From the NCBI RefSeq assembly GCF_000143415.4, contig NW_003314403.1:66316-130315 (forward strand): DNA of 64,000 bases, given 5' to 3'. Below the pieces are notes generated by a model. It saw only the letters and a program-made list of their open reading frames with translations. It was not told where the DNA came from and made no database searches. This DNA is from Selaginella moellendorffii (taxonomy: Eukaryota > Streptophyta > Lycopodiopsida > Selaginellales > Selaginellaceae). Shown here piece after piece: positions 1 to 10,592 of the stretch (its first letter is position 1; each line of letters starts with the position of its first letter). The position numbers were made by a program, and so were the translations under genes.

Positions 1-16
1 AAATGTTGTTGTTGCC

Positions 17-2943
17 TTGAAAAATCTGCAGAAGAAAGCAGATGTTGGGGACAGCGCAAGTGCAACGCATGTTCCCTCCGTGGATCTTAAGAACCGTGCT
101 ACATGGATTCAGGCAAAGGTGTTTCTAAACAACCCCGAGGGGGAGGTGGTAGCTGAGGGCTTAGCCACAGTTGTCGATCCAAGAGATGCGGTTGCCAATC
201 ACGAATTGGGCTGGGATGATATTGGAGTTGCGATTTTAGAGGTTGTTGACGCAGAAGAAAACAGTCTGACTATTGGAAGCATTGTGCGGTGGAAATTGAG
301 GCATTTAGTGTTTGAGAATGTGAAGGATTCACAATCAAACACCACTACAAATAATGACAGAACATCTCTTCATGGGAAAAGAAAGTACACCTTCCTAAAG
401 TGCAGCTAAAGGGATCTGAGCAACGAACCGAAAAGGCAGAAAATGGCGATGGAGGTTCGAATGGTCTCGACAGTTGCTTGTTGCAAGAGGAGGTGCTGTC
501 AACATGCTGATTGGGATGCTATTGAAGAGGAGAGAGCAAGATACAAGACATTGTCCTGGAAGGCAGCTCGCAATGTTGTGTATGAGGCATTATGGTCATC
601 TGTTGATGCTTCAGAACATCAGGTGGGGGGCATGGTCTTCCAGAGGGGTTTGGTCTGCATGAAGGCATGGAGAATCATTTATGGAGTCCCTTGAAGCACA
701 TTCTACAGAATCAAAACTGAGTTCGAGGAACAAAGGGTTCAACAGGCAGTCCATGGGAACGACGGTACGCACAAAACCGGGGGTCATGTTGTATATGGAG
801 AGGCAATCTTCAAGAGGTTTGTCGAGACATGTAGCGAGCAACAACCACATAAAACCCGCCTCTTGGAAGATGGAACACGAGACACCCAACAAGTTCTCCC
901 TTCCATGTATACCAAGGGGGCTATATTGGAAGATGTGAATCGGGAACTCCAGAGTAATGGCTATAGGAAGCTGAGCCAATCTAGATTTAGTAGATTGTGG
1001 AGAAACAGGTTCAGGGATGTGAGTATAGGAAAGTACTCCAGCTTTTCAAAGTGTGACGAGTGCACTGCTATCAAAATGGCTTTGTCGAAGAATTCTTGCA
1101 GCACTCAAGAGCGAGAGACGTTGGTTAGAAGGCGGTTCGACCACAACATTGAGCAGAGAAGCTGCAGGACTGCATATTATCATAACAGGATTCTCTCCAT
1201 AGAGAGACCTGACTCTTACCTCTGCATCATCCACGACAAAATGGACCAGAAAAAGACGTGCTTACCTCGACTCAATCCTGCCCCCAAGGCAATCTCTTCA
1301 TCCATGCAGCTGCCTGTGTCTCTGTTTGGCATAATCGCTCATGGGCATGGTGCCCAGAACTATGGGAACTTCTTTGTACCTCTATGGGGTGGCGGGGGTG
1401 CAAACATGATGATTGCGTCCCCAGCAAAACACTTAAGGTCTTTGCAAAGTGCGCAGACTGAGCTGAAAGGCCAACCCTTGCATAAGGCCCTTGTCGATCG
1501 AACCCCATACAAGGTTCAACTGGAGGAGGAGCAAAGGCTTGCAGTATCGCGTGGGGCCCCATGCCATCCCAGTGAATATGTTGGCCATCAGATTGTAGGG
1601 TTATCACGTGAGGCCTCATGCCATTCCGACGAGGCTGGTCGCCTGGTGAATGCACAGCCTCATCCAAACGAAGCAGAATCTCAAGGAAGTTCTTGCAGCC
1701 AATGTGGCCTTCCACCCCATCTTCTGCTCCAAACAGACAATGCTGGCAGTGAGAACAAAAACATGTACGTCTTCGCGTACTTGGTGATGCTTGTTGCCAA
1801 AGGCATATTTGAACGGTTACACTTGGCTTTCTCATGGTTGGGCACACTCATGAAGACGTCGATGCCATGTTCAGTCACCTGGCAGAGTCCCTCCGGTGAT
1901 CCAATGTCCTCACCCTCCCACAACTCTACAATGAATTCCAAAATTGCATCAAAGGCACTGTTGAAGCTGCACTTGTGACAGAGGTTCCAGACTTTAAGGG
2001 GTTTGTAAGAGGCTACATCAGGGACGGATCCGAAATGCTGATTGGCCACTCCAAGCCTCTTCAGTTTCATTTCAGCATGCGTGACGGTGCTCCAGTGATG
2101 AGGTACAAGATGAGAGAATGGGACACAGTGTGGCTGCCAGTGGATGGCATTGAACTCTTCAAGTGAGATCCCATAACTGGGGAATCTATGATTCCTCAGG
2201 GTTCCCCACGGCCGATGCACCCGGATGGTCTCAAAGACCAGGAAAGTATAGTGGCCAGGATTAGACAGCATATTGCCTTCTAGAAGAGGGGGTTGGTGTT
2301 TGGTGGAGAATCCTATTTTAAGAGGTGCAAGCCTTTGCTCGAATACTGGGAGAAGATTATATCTGCTATCCAAAATGGGCCGGTTGTATATGAAGAATTG
2401 GAAGAGTCCTTTTGGCCAGAACCCAGAGCACCAGATAGTAGCGGAACAATGTCCTCTGGAAATGCAGTGATAGATAACGATGTTGAGGATCACTATTGTG
2501 GGCCGAGGAACAAGAAGCCGGATTCAGCATTCAATCCAGTACAGGTCTGCAAAGGAATGGTCGTGCTTGTCAGACCCAGTAATAAAAAACAAATGATATG
2601 GGTGGGGCACTGCATCACTGATGCAGAGGAGGACGCGGAAACTAACTCCTTCAATGTAACTGTGGAGTGGTTCAAGCCAAGTTCCGGATATACGAAGGAT
2701 TGCCTAGAAAAGAGATGGGTGCTGAATCCAAGGGATCCCAGCATGAGCATATCGGTGGATAATGTTGTGCATGGTTGGATGCGGAAGCAGAGTGCCACCA
2801 TCACCTTGCCAGACCATGCAAGAGATACAGCAAGAGCATTCATAACCCGGGTTCAAGGTGAGATTCATTAATATTCCTTTACTAAGTTTCTAATGTATTT
2901 TATTTCAAGGTGAACAATCCGAATCTGAATCAGAGGAGGCGTG
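17..2943 (+). pseudogene. Element P gene 1, DDE-like transposase (copy A, broken)
   Basis: Partial copy of the ~1,020-aa gene 1 protein; the first ~145 codons lie before the window. Readable parts: a domain around VVAEGLATVVDPRDAV, a Cys-rich segment (CCKRRCC), a helical stretch with CMKAWRII, a CxxC pair (KCDEC), then three spaced acidic blocks: HDKMDQKK (Asp codon 1235-1237), QTDNAGSENKN (1736-1738) and GHTHEDVD (1840-1863). Damage relative to the other copies: TAA at 407-409, TGA at 692-694, a 1-base loss near 1811, TGA at 2164-2166 and TAG at 2281-2283. A 52-nt intron (2858-2909, phase 1) probably precedes a short acidic tail ending at 2943. The transposase role is inferred from the conserved acidic blocks and the position inside a TIR element. 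Confidence 0.85.
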
Positions 2944-3569
2944 ATGGCATGGCTTGATGGCGTGAGGCGTGAGGCGTGACACCAAAAAGGAGGTGTCCAC
3001 TAGCGCTTAGGCTTATAATGGCGTGTGCCCTCATGCCATTTACTCGATCACCAAATACCTTTTTCCCTTTGCACTAGTATATCTTAATACCGGTCTGAGA
3101 AATAGAATGGCATGTGCCCTCAAGCCTTTTACTAAATCACCTTTGAAAGAAATGCAAGCCTCTATGTTGTAAAAAAAAGGTACTAGAGAAATTCCTTAAT
3201 AATATGAATGTTATTTAGTTTCATGAAAATACACTAAGGGTCAAATGAGTTAAATGACTTCTCCAGACTAGCAATGCCTCTTGCTACACCTTCACAATTA
3301 GATTCGTTAGAAAAAGATAGCATTGAATAATATCTAAATGTTCTCACCATTAAGTTATATGTCTGGCTAATAGGAATGACGTTCATCTTGGAAAGCTCAC
3401 CACACGCTCAATGAACAAACAAATAGTGTGTGCGCGCATGCTATTGCTCTTCTTTAGCTTCAGATTCGGCTTGTTCACCTTGACAATGAGATTTATTATA
3501 CAACCAGATGGACTCAGTCTGGACACAAAGTCACCGCGCTAGTCACCATGCCCCAGATATGTCTAGCCC
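2944..3569. other. Subterminal non-coding region of copy A
   Basis: No open gene. Contains palindrome-family sites (3017-3040 and a decayed one near 3104) and AT-rich sequence conserved in B (25480-25990), C (33600-34200) and D (55085-55660). Such subterminal DNA often holds transposase-binding sites; that is inference here. It ends where R1 is inserted. Confidence 0.6.
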
Positions 3570-3756
3570 TGTTGGGGGAAGGAGGGGCGCTTCCCCCAAC
3601 GCTCGCTGAAACACGAGAAATGCTTCACTGCTCTCCACAAAATGCCCCCCCTCGCCCTTGTGAGGCAAGGGTTTTATACAAGGAAGATGGGGAATATTCC
3701 GAGGACCAGAATATTCCCTCTCTCTCTCTCACTCTCTCGGTGGCCACGCCCTAACA
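3570..3756 (-). repeat. R1 3' LTR
   Basis: Starts TGTTGGGGG and ends CCCTAACA; 187 bp, with TG...CA ends. It pairs with 10301-10487 at about 97% identity. The neighbouring interior shows no clear purine tract on the minus strand, which is unusual. Confidence 0.92.
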
Positions 3757-5106
3757 TGCGACCACGGTGGATCGCGCTGGCTCCAGACACGCGAGAACCC
3801 TCCGAAGAGTGTAGAGTGTACGTTTGCTACTGATGCCAAGTGCTGGTAACTGCGTGAAATAGTAGAAACTCTAGAAAACAGAGTGGAAAAGAAAGAAAAA
3901 GGTAGGTGAGAAGTTTGGAGACAGGGAGAAAACCTGGTGGGAAACCCTGTAGTCAAACTGGACCCTGAAGTTGAAGAAAAGTGTAGAAAAAGTGTGAAAA
4001 GAGGAGGAAAATAGAGGAAAAAGAACGTGAGTACCCAAAGAACTTAACCCGTACTTGGATTTCGGCTCAGGAAAGTGTAATATGCAAATGCAACCTCTTG
4101 ATGACTCCCGGTATGCTCCAAGGATTGGCCGAAATTGAGAAAGAAAGAGTGGTAGAAAAGGGGATGCGTTGCCCAAGGGTGGTAAGTGTGGAAATGATGA
4201 AAGATGGAGTGATATGGTAGAGCGCCGAGATGGTGGTGGCACTCGAAAGTGGTAGCCATTGATAACCATTGGCCCGTAGAGTAAACACTGACCACTCGGA
4301 GTAGCCGGTAACCGATAACCGTAGCCGGGTACCTGTAACCAGTAACTGGTAACCACCTGCTCTCGCTCCTACTCCTGCGCCAGCTCCATGGTGGAGCGTT
4401 GAGATGGTGGTGGCTCTCTGAGAAGGTGGCTAGTCTGATGTGTCGGACTGAAGAAGTCAGCAGCTGAAAAGGACGGCATAGTCACTGGGTTGCCGGTAAG
4501 GAGAGGTGGCATGTGTCCACTGAGTGCTGGAGCAGAAGAAAGTGGCTTCGGCTTCTGTGGCCTCGCCTAAAGATCCACCTAGGTGCCTTGAGTGAACAGG
4601 TTCACCTGGTTGGAAGAAAGTCGCTCCAGAAAAGCTAGTGCGTTGTCGGCAAATGGTCGTAAGGACATCTTGGACATGGCACGTCCAAGTGAGGTGGTGT
4701 CTTTTGCTGCATGTATGTGCGTCCGTGGTATGGTGTAAATGTGACCTCAAATGGAGATGGGAATGATGGTGAAAGAATGAAAGATGCAAGATGGGCATCT
4801 AGAGATAAGTGCGGGCAACGCTGTTGGAAGTGATTTGTGATGGAACTGTGAGTGTAGATGATATGGAATGAATGTGGGAAATGTGCAGGGTATAGTAATG
4901 ATAAAGGAAGGGCCAAAGAACCTGGAACATAGACCAAGCCAAGCGAGGAACTTCCATACAAACGGCAATGCAGCCTAAGCACGAAATCCGAGGCATGGGC
5001 CATTGTCCAATGGAGAAACACCCTCTGAAAGTAAGAAAAGTAGCCACGAAAGTAAAGTGAAAGAAAGGAAGAAAAAGAAAAAGAAAAAGAAGAGAAAAGG
5101 AACGCC
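3757..5106 (-). other. R1 3' non-coding region
   Basis: Lies between the end of the integrase reading frame and the 3' LTR. No domain is recognisable in any frame. Around 4295-4350 it holds short direct repeats built on GTAGCCGGTAACC and GTAACTGGTAACC. Similar repeats occur in the R1 leader at about 9260-9435. Confidence 0.55.
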
Positions 5107-6720
5107 TCACCGGATGAAGCGTTTGAGATGAGAGTGGTTGTGAGCGTGTGGGAGCTCACGTCCCTCAGCATCAACTAGCACGTATGCTCCACCTCCAATG
5201 TGTCGCTGGACAAAGTAGGGGCCGGTCCAGCGAGGGGAGAATTTCAAAGGTGGTGTGAACTCCTTGAGTAGAACGAGATCGCCATCCTCGAATGGTTCGG
5301 CAGACCGCTGGTGATCGATGACTGACTTAATCTTCTGCTTGCCTCAAAGGAGATGTTTAGATGTGGATTGTCGCTGTTCTTCCAAGGCAAGAACCTCCAA
5401 GTCACGTGCATGAAGCTTGTCTTCATCGCTAAGCTGCATCACTGCTGCGTATCGAAGTGAAAGCGAGAGTGATGGCACCTGGATCTCTATTGGAAGTACG
5501 GCCTCTGTCCCATAGACAAGGGAAAATGGGGTCGCAGAGATGGATGTCTTGAAGGATGTCCGAAAGGCCCACAACGCCGTAACCAAGTGCTCGTGCCAAC
5601 GCCTTGGGTGATCCTCCACAAGCTTTGAGATGACTGTCTTCAATATCTTGTTGCTAGACTCCGCCTGGCCATTGCACTCCGGATAATAGCTGCTGCTTTT
5701 CACGTGCTTGACCTGTAGTTGCTGGAGAAGATGCTGCATCACCTGTCCAAGGAAGCCGCTGCCACGATCGGAAACCAAAACAGCAGGAACTCCAAATCGG
5801 CAAATGATGTACTCGTAGACAAACTTTGCTGTAGACTGCTGATCTGCCTGTCGCAAAGGGGTGGCCTCGACCCATTTTGTGAAATAGTCCACCGCCACGA
5901 TGATGTATCGCTGTCCTTTTGAGCTCGGTGGGTTGATCGGGCCAACGAAGTCAAGTCCCCACTGGAAAAAGGGACCCGGAGAAGTGATGATGTTCTCTTT
6001 GCGGACTTGGTATTCTCCAGTAAGTTGGCGTATGATGAGTTGCGCATCTCCAATGAAAGTGACTCGCCTAAACTTGAGGTTTGTGGCCAGCTTCATGGCA
6101 CTGATGGCCGCCAAGTACTCTGCTTCATTAGCTGATGTTGCTGGCAAAGTGATAGAGAGGTCAGCTACTTTGTTCTCCGCAGAATCAATCATCCAAACTC
6201 CAATGCCGGCAACCTGGTTTTTGGGGCAGAAAGCACCGTCAAAATAAGCTGTAATCATAAGAGTGGACTCTTCCTCAAATAAAGATGCTGGGGACACTAC
6301 ATCCGGCAAGACCGTCTCTGGTAAGTCTGGTAAGAACGTTGCTGTTGGATCCGGAGTCTTTGCTTGTGGTTCTCTTTGCTTCTGATGCTCTGAGCGCTTG
6401 ATGTCCGATGCAAGGACTGCAGCCAGGTACTCTGCAAGTGAAGGGAGATCCTCCACCGAAGTCCAGTCCAAGTCTGGTGCTAAAGTTTCAGTGTAATACC
6501 CTTGGATCTGTACTGGGGGCTCCACGGTAGGAAATTCAGAACTCAAAGAGCTATAACTCGCATGTAGCACGTCCGATTTGCTTGATTCTTCCTGCCAATT
6601 GTGTGACTGGATGTCATCTTCCGTCTCCAAAAAACAGCATGACAAAATATGCTCGAAGTCGTCAGCTACCGTGATTTTAGTAGGAAAATGCTGGCTGTGT
6701 AACTCCTCAAAGAGTTGCTG
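5107..6720 (-). pseudogene. R1 RNase H - integrase part of pol
   Basis: The main frame is 5344-6645, and it reads upstream without a stop to about 6720. After a linker comes an RNase H domain (YFDGAFCPKN, NEAEYLAAISAMKLA, FIGDAQLIIRQLTG), resembling the additional RNase H of Tat-type plant gypsy elements. It is followed almost directly by the integrase core with LDFVGP, SDRGSGF and NGQAESSNK supplying the D, D and E. The HHCC zinc-binding module expected between them is missing. A TGA at 5344-5346 ends this frame; a shifted frame (5107-5343) continues with a typical integrase C-terminus (KFSPRWTGPYFV and LPHAHNHSHLKRF). Integrase would join cDNA to host DNA in the nucleus. Confidence 0.85.
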
Positions 6721-6737
6721 AGGAGAATCGAGTTCAG

Positions 6738-9188
6738 CTATGTCCTGTGAAAGATGGGCTTGTCTGGGGTGACTGTGTCATCAAGATCCATAAGAGAGAG
6801 TTGGCCCCATGCAAGAAACGAATCAAGGAGCCCTTCCTCTATCAAGAAACACTCTAAAAAGCTGGATATGTGAGCCCGTATCCTATAAGCCCTGCCCTCA
6901 AATAAAGAGGGCCTTTCCAGAGGCTCGGCCTTACTCTCAAATAAAGAGAGTGAAGTTGAGAGATGTCTCGGGCTACCTGACTCACCTCCAACCGTGTCAA
7001 TCGCATTGCATGAGGAAGCATCTGCCATATAGATGGTTGACGCCACTACCAACTCAGGAAAAACCTCTGTGAGGTCGGGAGGAAAGTATGGTGTGGAGGC
7101 CATCTTAGTCCGAGCTTGCTGGGCTTGTTGAGAAAGAGCTCTTCCGTGGTTGTTGAGAAAGGTGGCGCTATGGGTTCCATCGCTAATTTCCAACTTGCCT
7201 TGTGCACTATCAATGGTGCAATGGGCTGTGACTTGCCATGAGCGGCCAAGGATGATAGAGTCCTTCAAAGAGGATGTTCCAAGACGTTGGTAGTCAACCA
7301 CGAGGAAATCTACCTCAGAAATAACACCCTGCACTGAGACCTTGATACCATAGCAAATTCCTGCCGGAGGAACGGTGTGGTTGGCGAAGGTTTTGAGCAT
7401 GATGGAGGAGCTCTCAGTGATCTGTAGCTGTGCTGAAAGGGCAGCTTCGAGAGAGATAATGTTGCTTCCAGAACCGGAGTCAACCAAAGCATCCATCCTA
7501 CAAGAGGAAGTACCGATCTGCACCGGGACGAAGAACGGACCAGGATCTCCTCCATATCTTGTGATATCGACAATGTGCACCTCTTGAGGAGTCCTCTTGA
7601 GAGTGCTCTCTGGTGTTCCTGACCGTGCAAACTTCTCCAAATGCTGGCCGAATCCCGGGACAAGGCACAACATATCTCGGAGCGAAAAGGTGACAGGAGT
7701 GTCAACCAGCTGTTGAAGAACCGGCTCCGGAACAGGAGTAGCTGCTGGTGAGATCTCAGGAGGAGAAGAGAGGAGTGACTTGAAGGGGAGTTTACAAGCC
7801 ACCCTCTGTGTCACTGGGCCTGAGGCCAACGGAGAGTCGCTCTCAACTGGTGCTGGGGGGTCTATGGTAGGCTGAGTGGCTACCTTCTTCTTCGTTTGGG
7901 CTCGAGTGGCTGCAGTTTGCTGTTGTTGCCTATAAAGTTCCTCGGCTACCAAAATTGTGTTGACTAATGAGACTGGTGCCTTGCCTTTGCTTGACAAAGG
8001 GGCTGCCTCAATTGCTTGTCGCTCCAACTGCTCCTGATATGTCTCTGGACCCTGAGGCTGTGTGGAGTTATCAGCAAAGGGATGTTGTTGGACACGTTGA
8101 GAAGATGGAGGCCGAAGCTCTGGGTGAAGCTTGAAGTAGCGCTGTGTGTTGTGTGTGTTCGTCTCGCAGTGAGTGCACCAATGGGACTTAAATCTGCGTT
8201 CCCGAGCTGTAGCGGCCTCTTTCCTGGACTCCACCAGCTCCTGGAGCAGTTTGTCATGGTGTGATTGCTGTTGAAGAATGATCTCCTTCAGCTGCCACAT
8301 CTCATTGGCAAAGTTCTCAAGAGCCAGAGGTGTACGCTCAACAGCAATAGGCTTTGATGTGGACGGGCGAATAGTGGCACAAGGTGACTCTGACGGGATG
8401 ATGGCTTGGTCAAAATCAACTCTAGCAATCCCCAAGTCGACCAGAAGCTCTCTTTCCAGCTTTGTGGCAAACGAAAATGCCTCACGGCAAGACCTGAAGG
8501 TCTTCTTAAGAAGTTTCCGCTGCAAGTTCCCATGCAGACCTGCTGTGAATGCTGTGATCCCCTGTTGCTCATCTTGGACTACTCTGCGATCCCAACACTG
8601 CTTCCAGTAAGCTCAAAAGCGTGTGATGTAGTCAGGAACAGTCTCGTGAGCACCCTGTCGGAACGAAAAAAGGTCGACAAGTAGCCGATTTGTGGGTTTT
8701 TCTTCAACGAAGCGTTCTCTGAAAGAAGCAAGTAGTGTCTGGAAGTCTGTCCGGTCCTCTGGGAGGAGAGAATCTGCCCAAGTTGCTGCTTTGCCTTCGA
8801 GAGACTGCAGGAAGTCGCGGCACATACGATCATCGTCGACGATCATGTTTGTGGTGCAGTAGTAATCAAAGCGACTAATATGCGATGTTGGAGAGACTGT
8901 TCCAACACCTGAAAAGACCAGCAGATCACTCCCCTTCTGCAGAACATGGAGCTGAGGTCGGGCTAAGGGTGGCTGCGCCATAGCTCGTAGATCTAAGTCA
9001 CTGGAATCTGTCGAGGAGGAAGAGGATTCGGCCCAAGAAGGTGCAGTGTCATACCTAAGCTGCCTTTGGATGTTGAAAAGTTTACTCCGTACCTTAGGGC
9101 CTTGAGGTATGGTGAAAGGGTGCCAATTCGTCGTACGTCTAGTTTGTACCGGCATCAAATACCCTGAACACTGCAAATGCCCGGTCAA
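6738..9188 (-). pseudogene. R1 gag - aspartic protease
   Basis: Two in-frame segments (9188-8613 and 8525-6738) are separated by a single TGA at 8613-8615; the reading continues in the same frame as AYWKQCW, so one base change split it. Seen: a capsid-like retrotransposon gag region (FLQSLEGKAATWADSL, YITRF), a short zinc-knuckle-like CTHCETNTHNTQRYF, and a retropepsin-like DSGSGSNIIS motif with the catalytic DSG. Downstream, where reverse transcriptase should begin, the frame runs through low-similarity spacer and stops at 6738. The start at 9188 is the first ATG and is not certain. Confidence 0.85.
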
Positions 9189-10280
9189 GGCAACTGGGTT
9201 GACAGGAGCAAGAAGACTGTAGGCTAGTGCTCAAGTTGCTCAAAATGCCTTTGACCCGACCGCTGAAGTAGCCACTGGAGTAGCCGCTGGAGGAGCCACT
9301 AGAGTAGCCGCTAGAGTAGCCACTGGAGTAGCCGGTAGCCAGTAACCGGGGTAGTCGCTGGAGCAGCCACTGGAGTAGCCGCGGGAGTAGCCGGTAGCCG
9401 ATAACCGGGGACCTGTGACCTGTAACCGGTAACCCCTACTCTCGCTCCTACTCCTGCGCTTGCTCCAACACCAACTCCTATCCCTGTGCCTATTCCTATT
9501 GTCCCTGTTTCTACGCCAACTCTTGTTCCTGCTCCTCCTGTTCCTGTTCCTACGGTTACCTGTTCCTTGAAGATTGCTTCGTTCCCAAGGAACCCTCAAC
9601 GAAGTTTAACCCAAAAGAGAAAAATGAGTCCTCTAGTCTCGATCCTTCGCCATTCTGATTGTTGGTGGGCTCGTTGGAAAGAGCTCAGCCCCGTCTACCT
9701 TATATCGCAAGAATTTGGGAAGAAACTGCCTCCACGAAGAGGTAGCCCAGAACGCCAACATTATGGAAAAACATGTGCATGTCCATGATGTAGATTGACA
9801 CTAAGGCGCCGTTGGTACTTCTCGAAAGCCTAGGACCAGGAGCACCTCTAGAAATAAACGGCATCCAAAACCAAGCCTGGAGGAGCATGAATTCCTACCA
9901 CAAAGATAACCCAATCTAGCCGGAGAAGAAAATCCTTTTGCATGCCGTCAATTCTCCCAAATCTAGTGCCAAGAACTACCACTACTCATAGATCTAGGCC
10001 AGATCTACAAGCCCAAATGCACTACCTTGAGAAATTCGGCCGAGGATCCAGGCGAGAAAGTGAAAACCTCAAAATGCTCATCCAACCGAGCCAAGAAACG
10101 TTGTATCTCTTCAAATACTGCACGGCTTGATGAGCGCCATACCTTGCTGGAAAGAGGAGCTCCAGACCTATCCAACACACTCAAGATCAAAGAAAACCGC
10201 CGCAAAATGAACAAGGAATTCCTTCCCAAACTCTACAGCCAAAAGAAACGAGAGAAATGACGCTTCAGAAAGTCCTGCGC
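9189..10280 (-). other. R1 5' leader region
   Basis: Between the primer-binding site and gag. At 9255-9435 there are short degenerate repeats (GTAGCCACTGGA, GTAGCCGGTAGCC) resembling those in the 3' non-coding region, followed by a CT-rich stretch (9440-9560) with CCTGTTCCT-like units. No convincing coding sequence. Confidence 0.5.
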
Positions 10281-10298
10281 GTCACGCCGGGTTCACCA
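10281..10298 (-). other. R1 primer-binding site
   Basis: On the minus strand it reads TGGTGAACCCGGCGTGAC, two bases inside the LTR. It begins TGG, complementary to a tRNA CCA end. From memory it resembles the 3' end of plant tRNA-Trp with one mismatch; that identity is tentative. It fixes the transcription direction of R1 as minus. Confidence 0.7.
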
Positions 10299-10300
10299 TT

Positions 10301-10487
10301 TGTTAGGGGAAGGAGGGGCGCTTCCCCCAACGCTCGCTCAAACACGAGAAATGCTTCACTTCTCTCCACAAAATGCCCCCCCTCGCCCTTGTGAGGCAAG
10401 GGTTTTATACAAGGAAGATGGGGAATATTCTGAGGACCAGAATATTCCCTCTCTCTCTCTCACTCTCTCAGTGGCCACGCCCTAACA
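10301..10487 (-). repeat. R1 5' LTR
   Basis: 187-bp partner of 3570-3756, TGTTAGGGG to CCCTAACA on the plus strand. About 5 differences in 187 bases suggest a fairly recent insertion. Confidence 0.92.
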
Positions 10488-10568
10488 GCCCCTAGACAAA
10501 AAACATATAATTTCACGTCATTTTCAAATACTTGAAAATTTGTACCTAGTCCCATTTTACTGAATAAA

Positions 10569-10592
10569 TCCCACTTTAACGAAATAGAGCTT
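10569..10592 (-). repeat. Terminal inverted repeat of copy A (right end)
   Basis: 24 bases reading AAGCTCTATTTCGTTAAAG onward on the minus strand, identical to the termini of copy B. Sequence similarity to the other copies stops exactly here. Confidence 0.9.

Larger units (their letters stand above)
3570..10487 (-). mobile_element. R1: LTR retrotransposon lacking reverse transcriptase
   Basis: Two 187-bp direct repeats (3570-3756 and 10301-10487), each beginning TGTT and ending CTAACA, differ at about five positions. The flanks repeat GCCC (3566-3569 and 10488-10491; AGCCC if the last A is counted with the target). The internal reading direction is minus: primer-binding site next to the right-hand LTR, then gag, protease, RNase H and integrase. 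Reverse transcriptase and the integrase zinc-binding N-terminus are absent, so it would depend on another element. It inserted into element P copy A. Confidence 0.92.
1..10592 (+). mobile_element. Element P copy A (right part), split by retrotransposon R1
   Basis: Seen: the first 3.57 kb is near-identical to the gene 1 half of copies B, C and D. The right terminus, ending ACGAAATAGAGCTT at 10592, matches the same terminus of copy B and is the inverse of the left termini of inverted copies C and D. R1 (3570-10487) sits inside the subterminal region: sequence that is continuous in copy B around 25985 is broken here after 'tctagccc' and resumes at 'gcccctagac'. The left end lies outside the window, so the target duplication cannot be checked; the right flank begins AATG. 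Gene 1 is heavily mutated, so this copy is probably dead. Confidence 0.9.
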
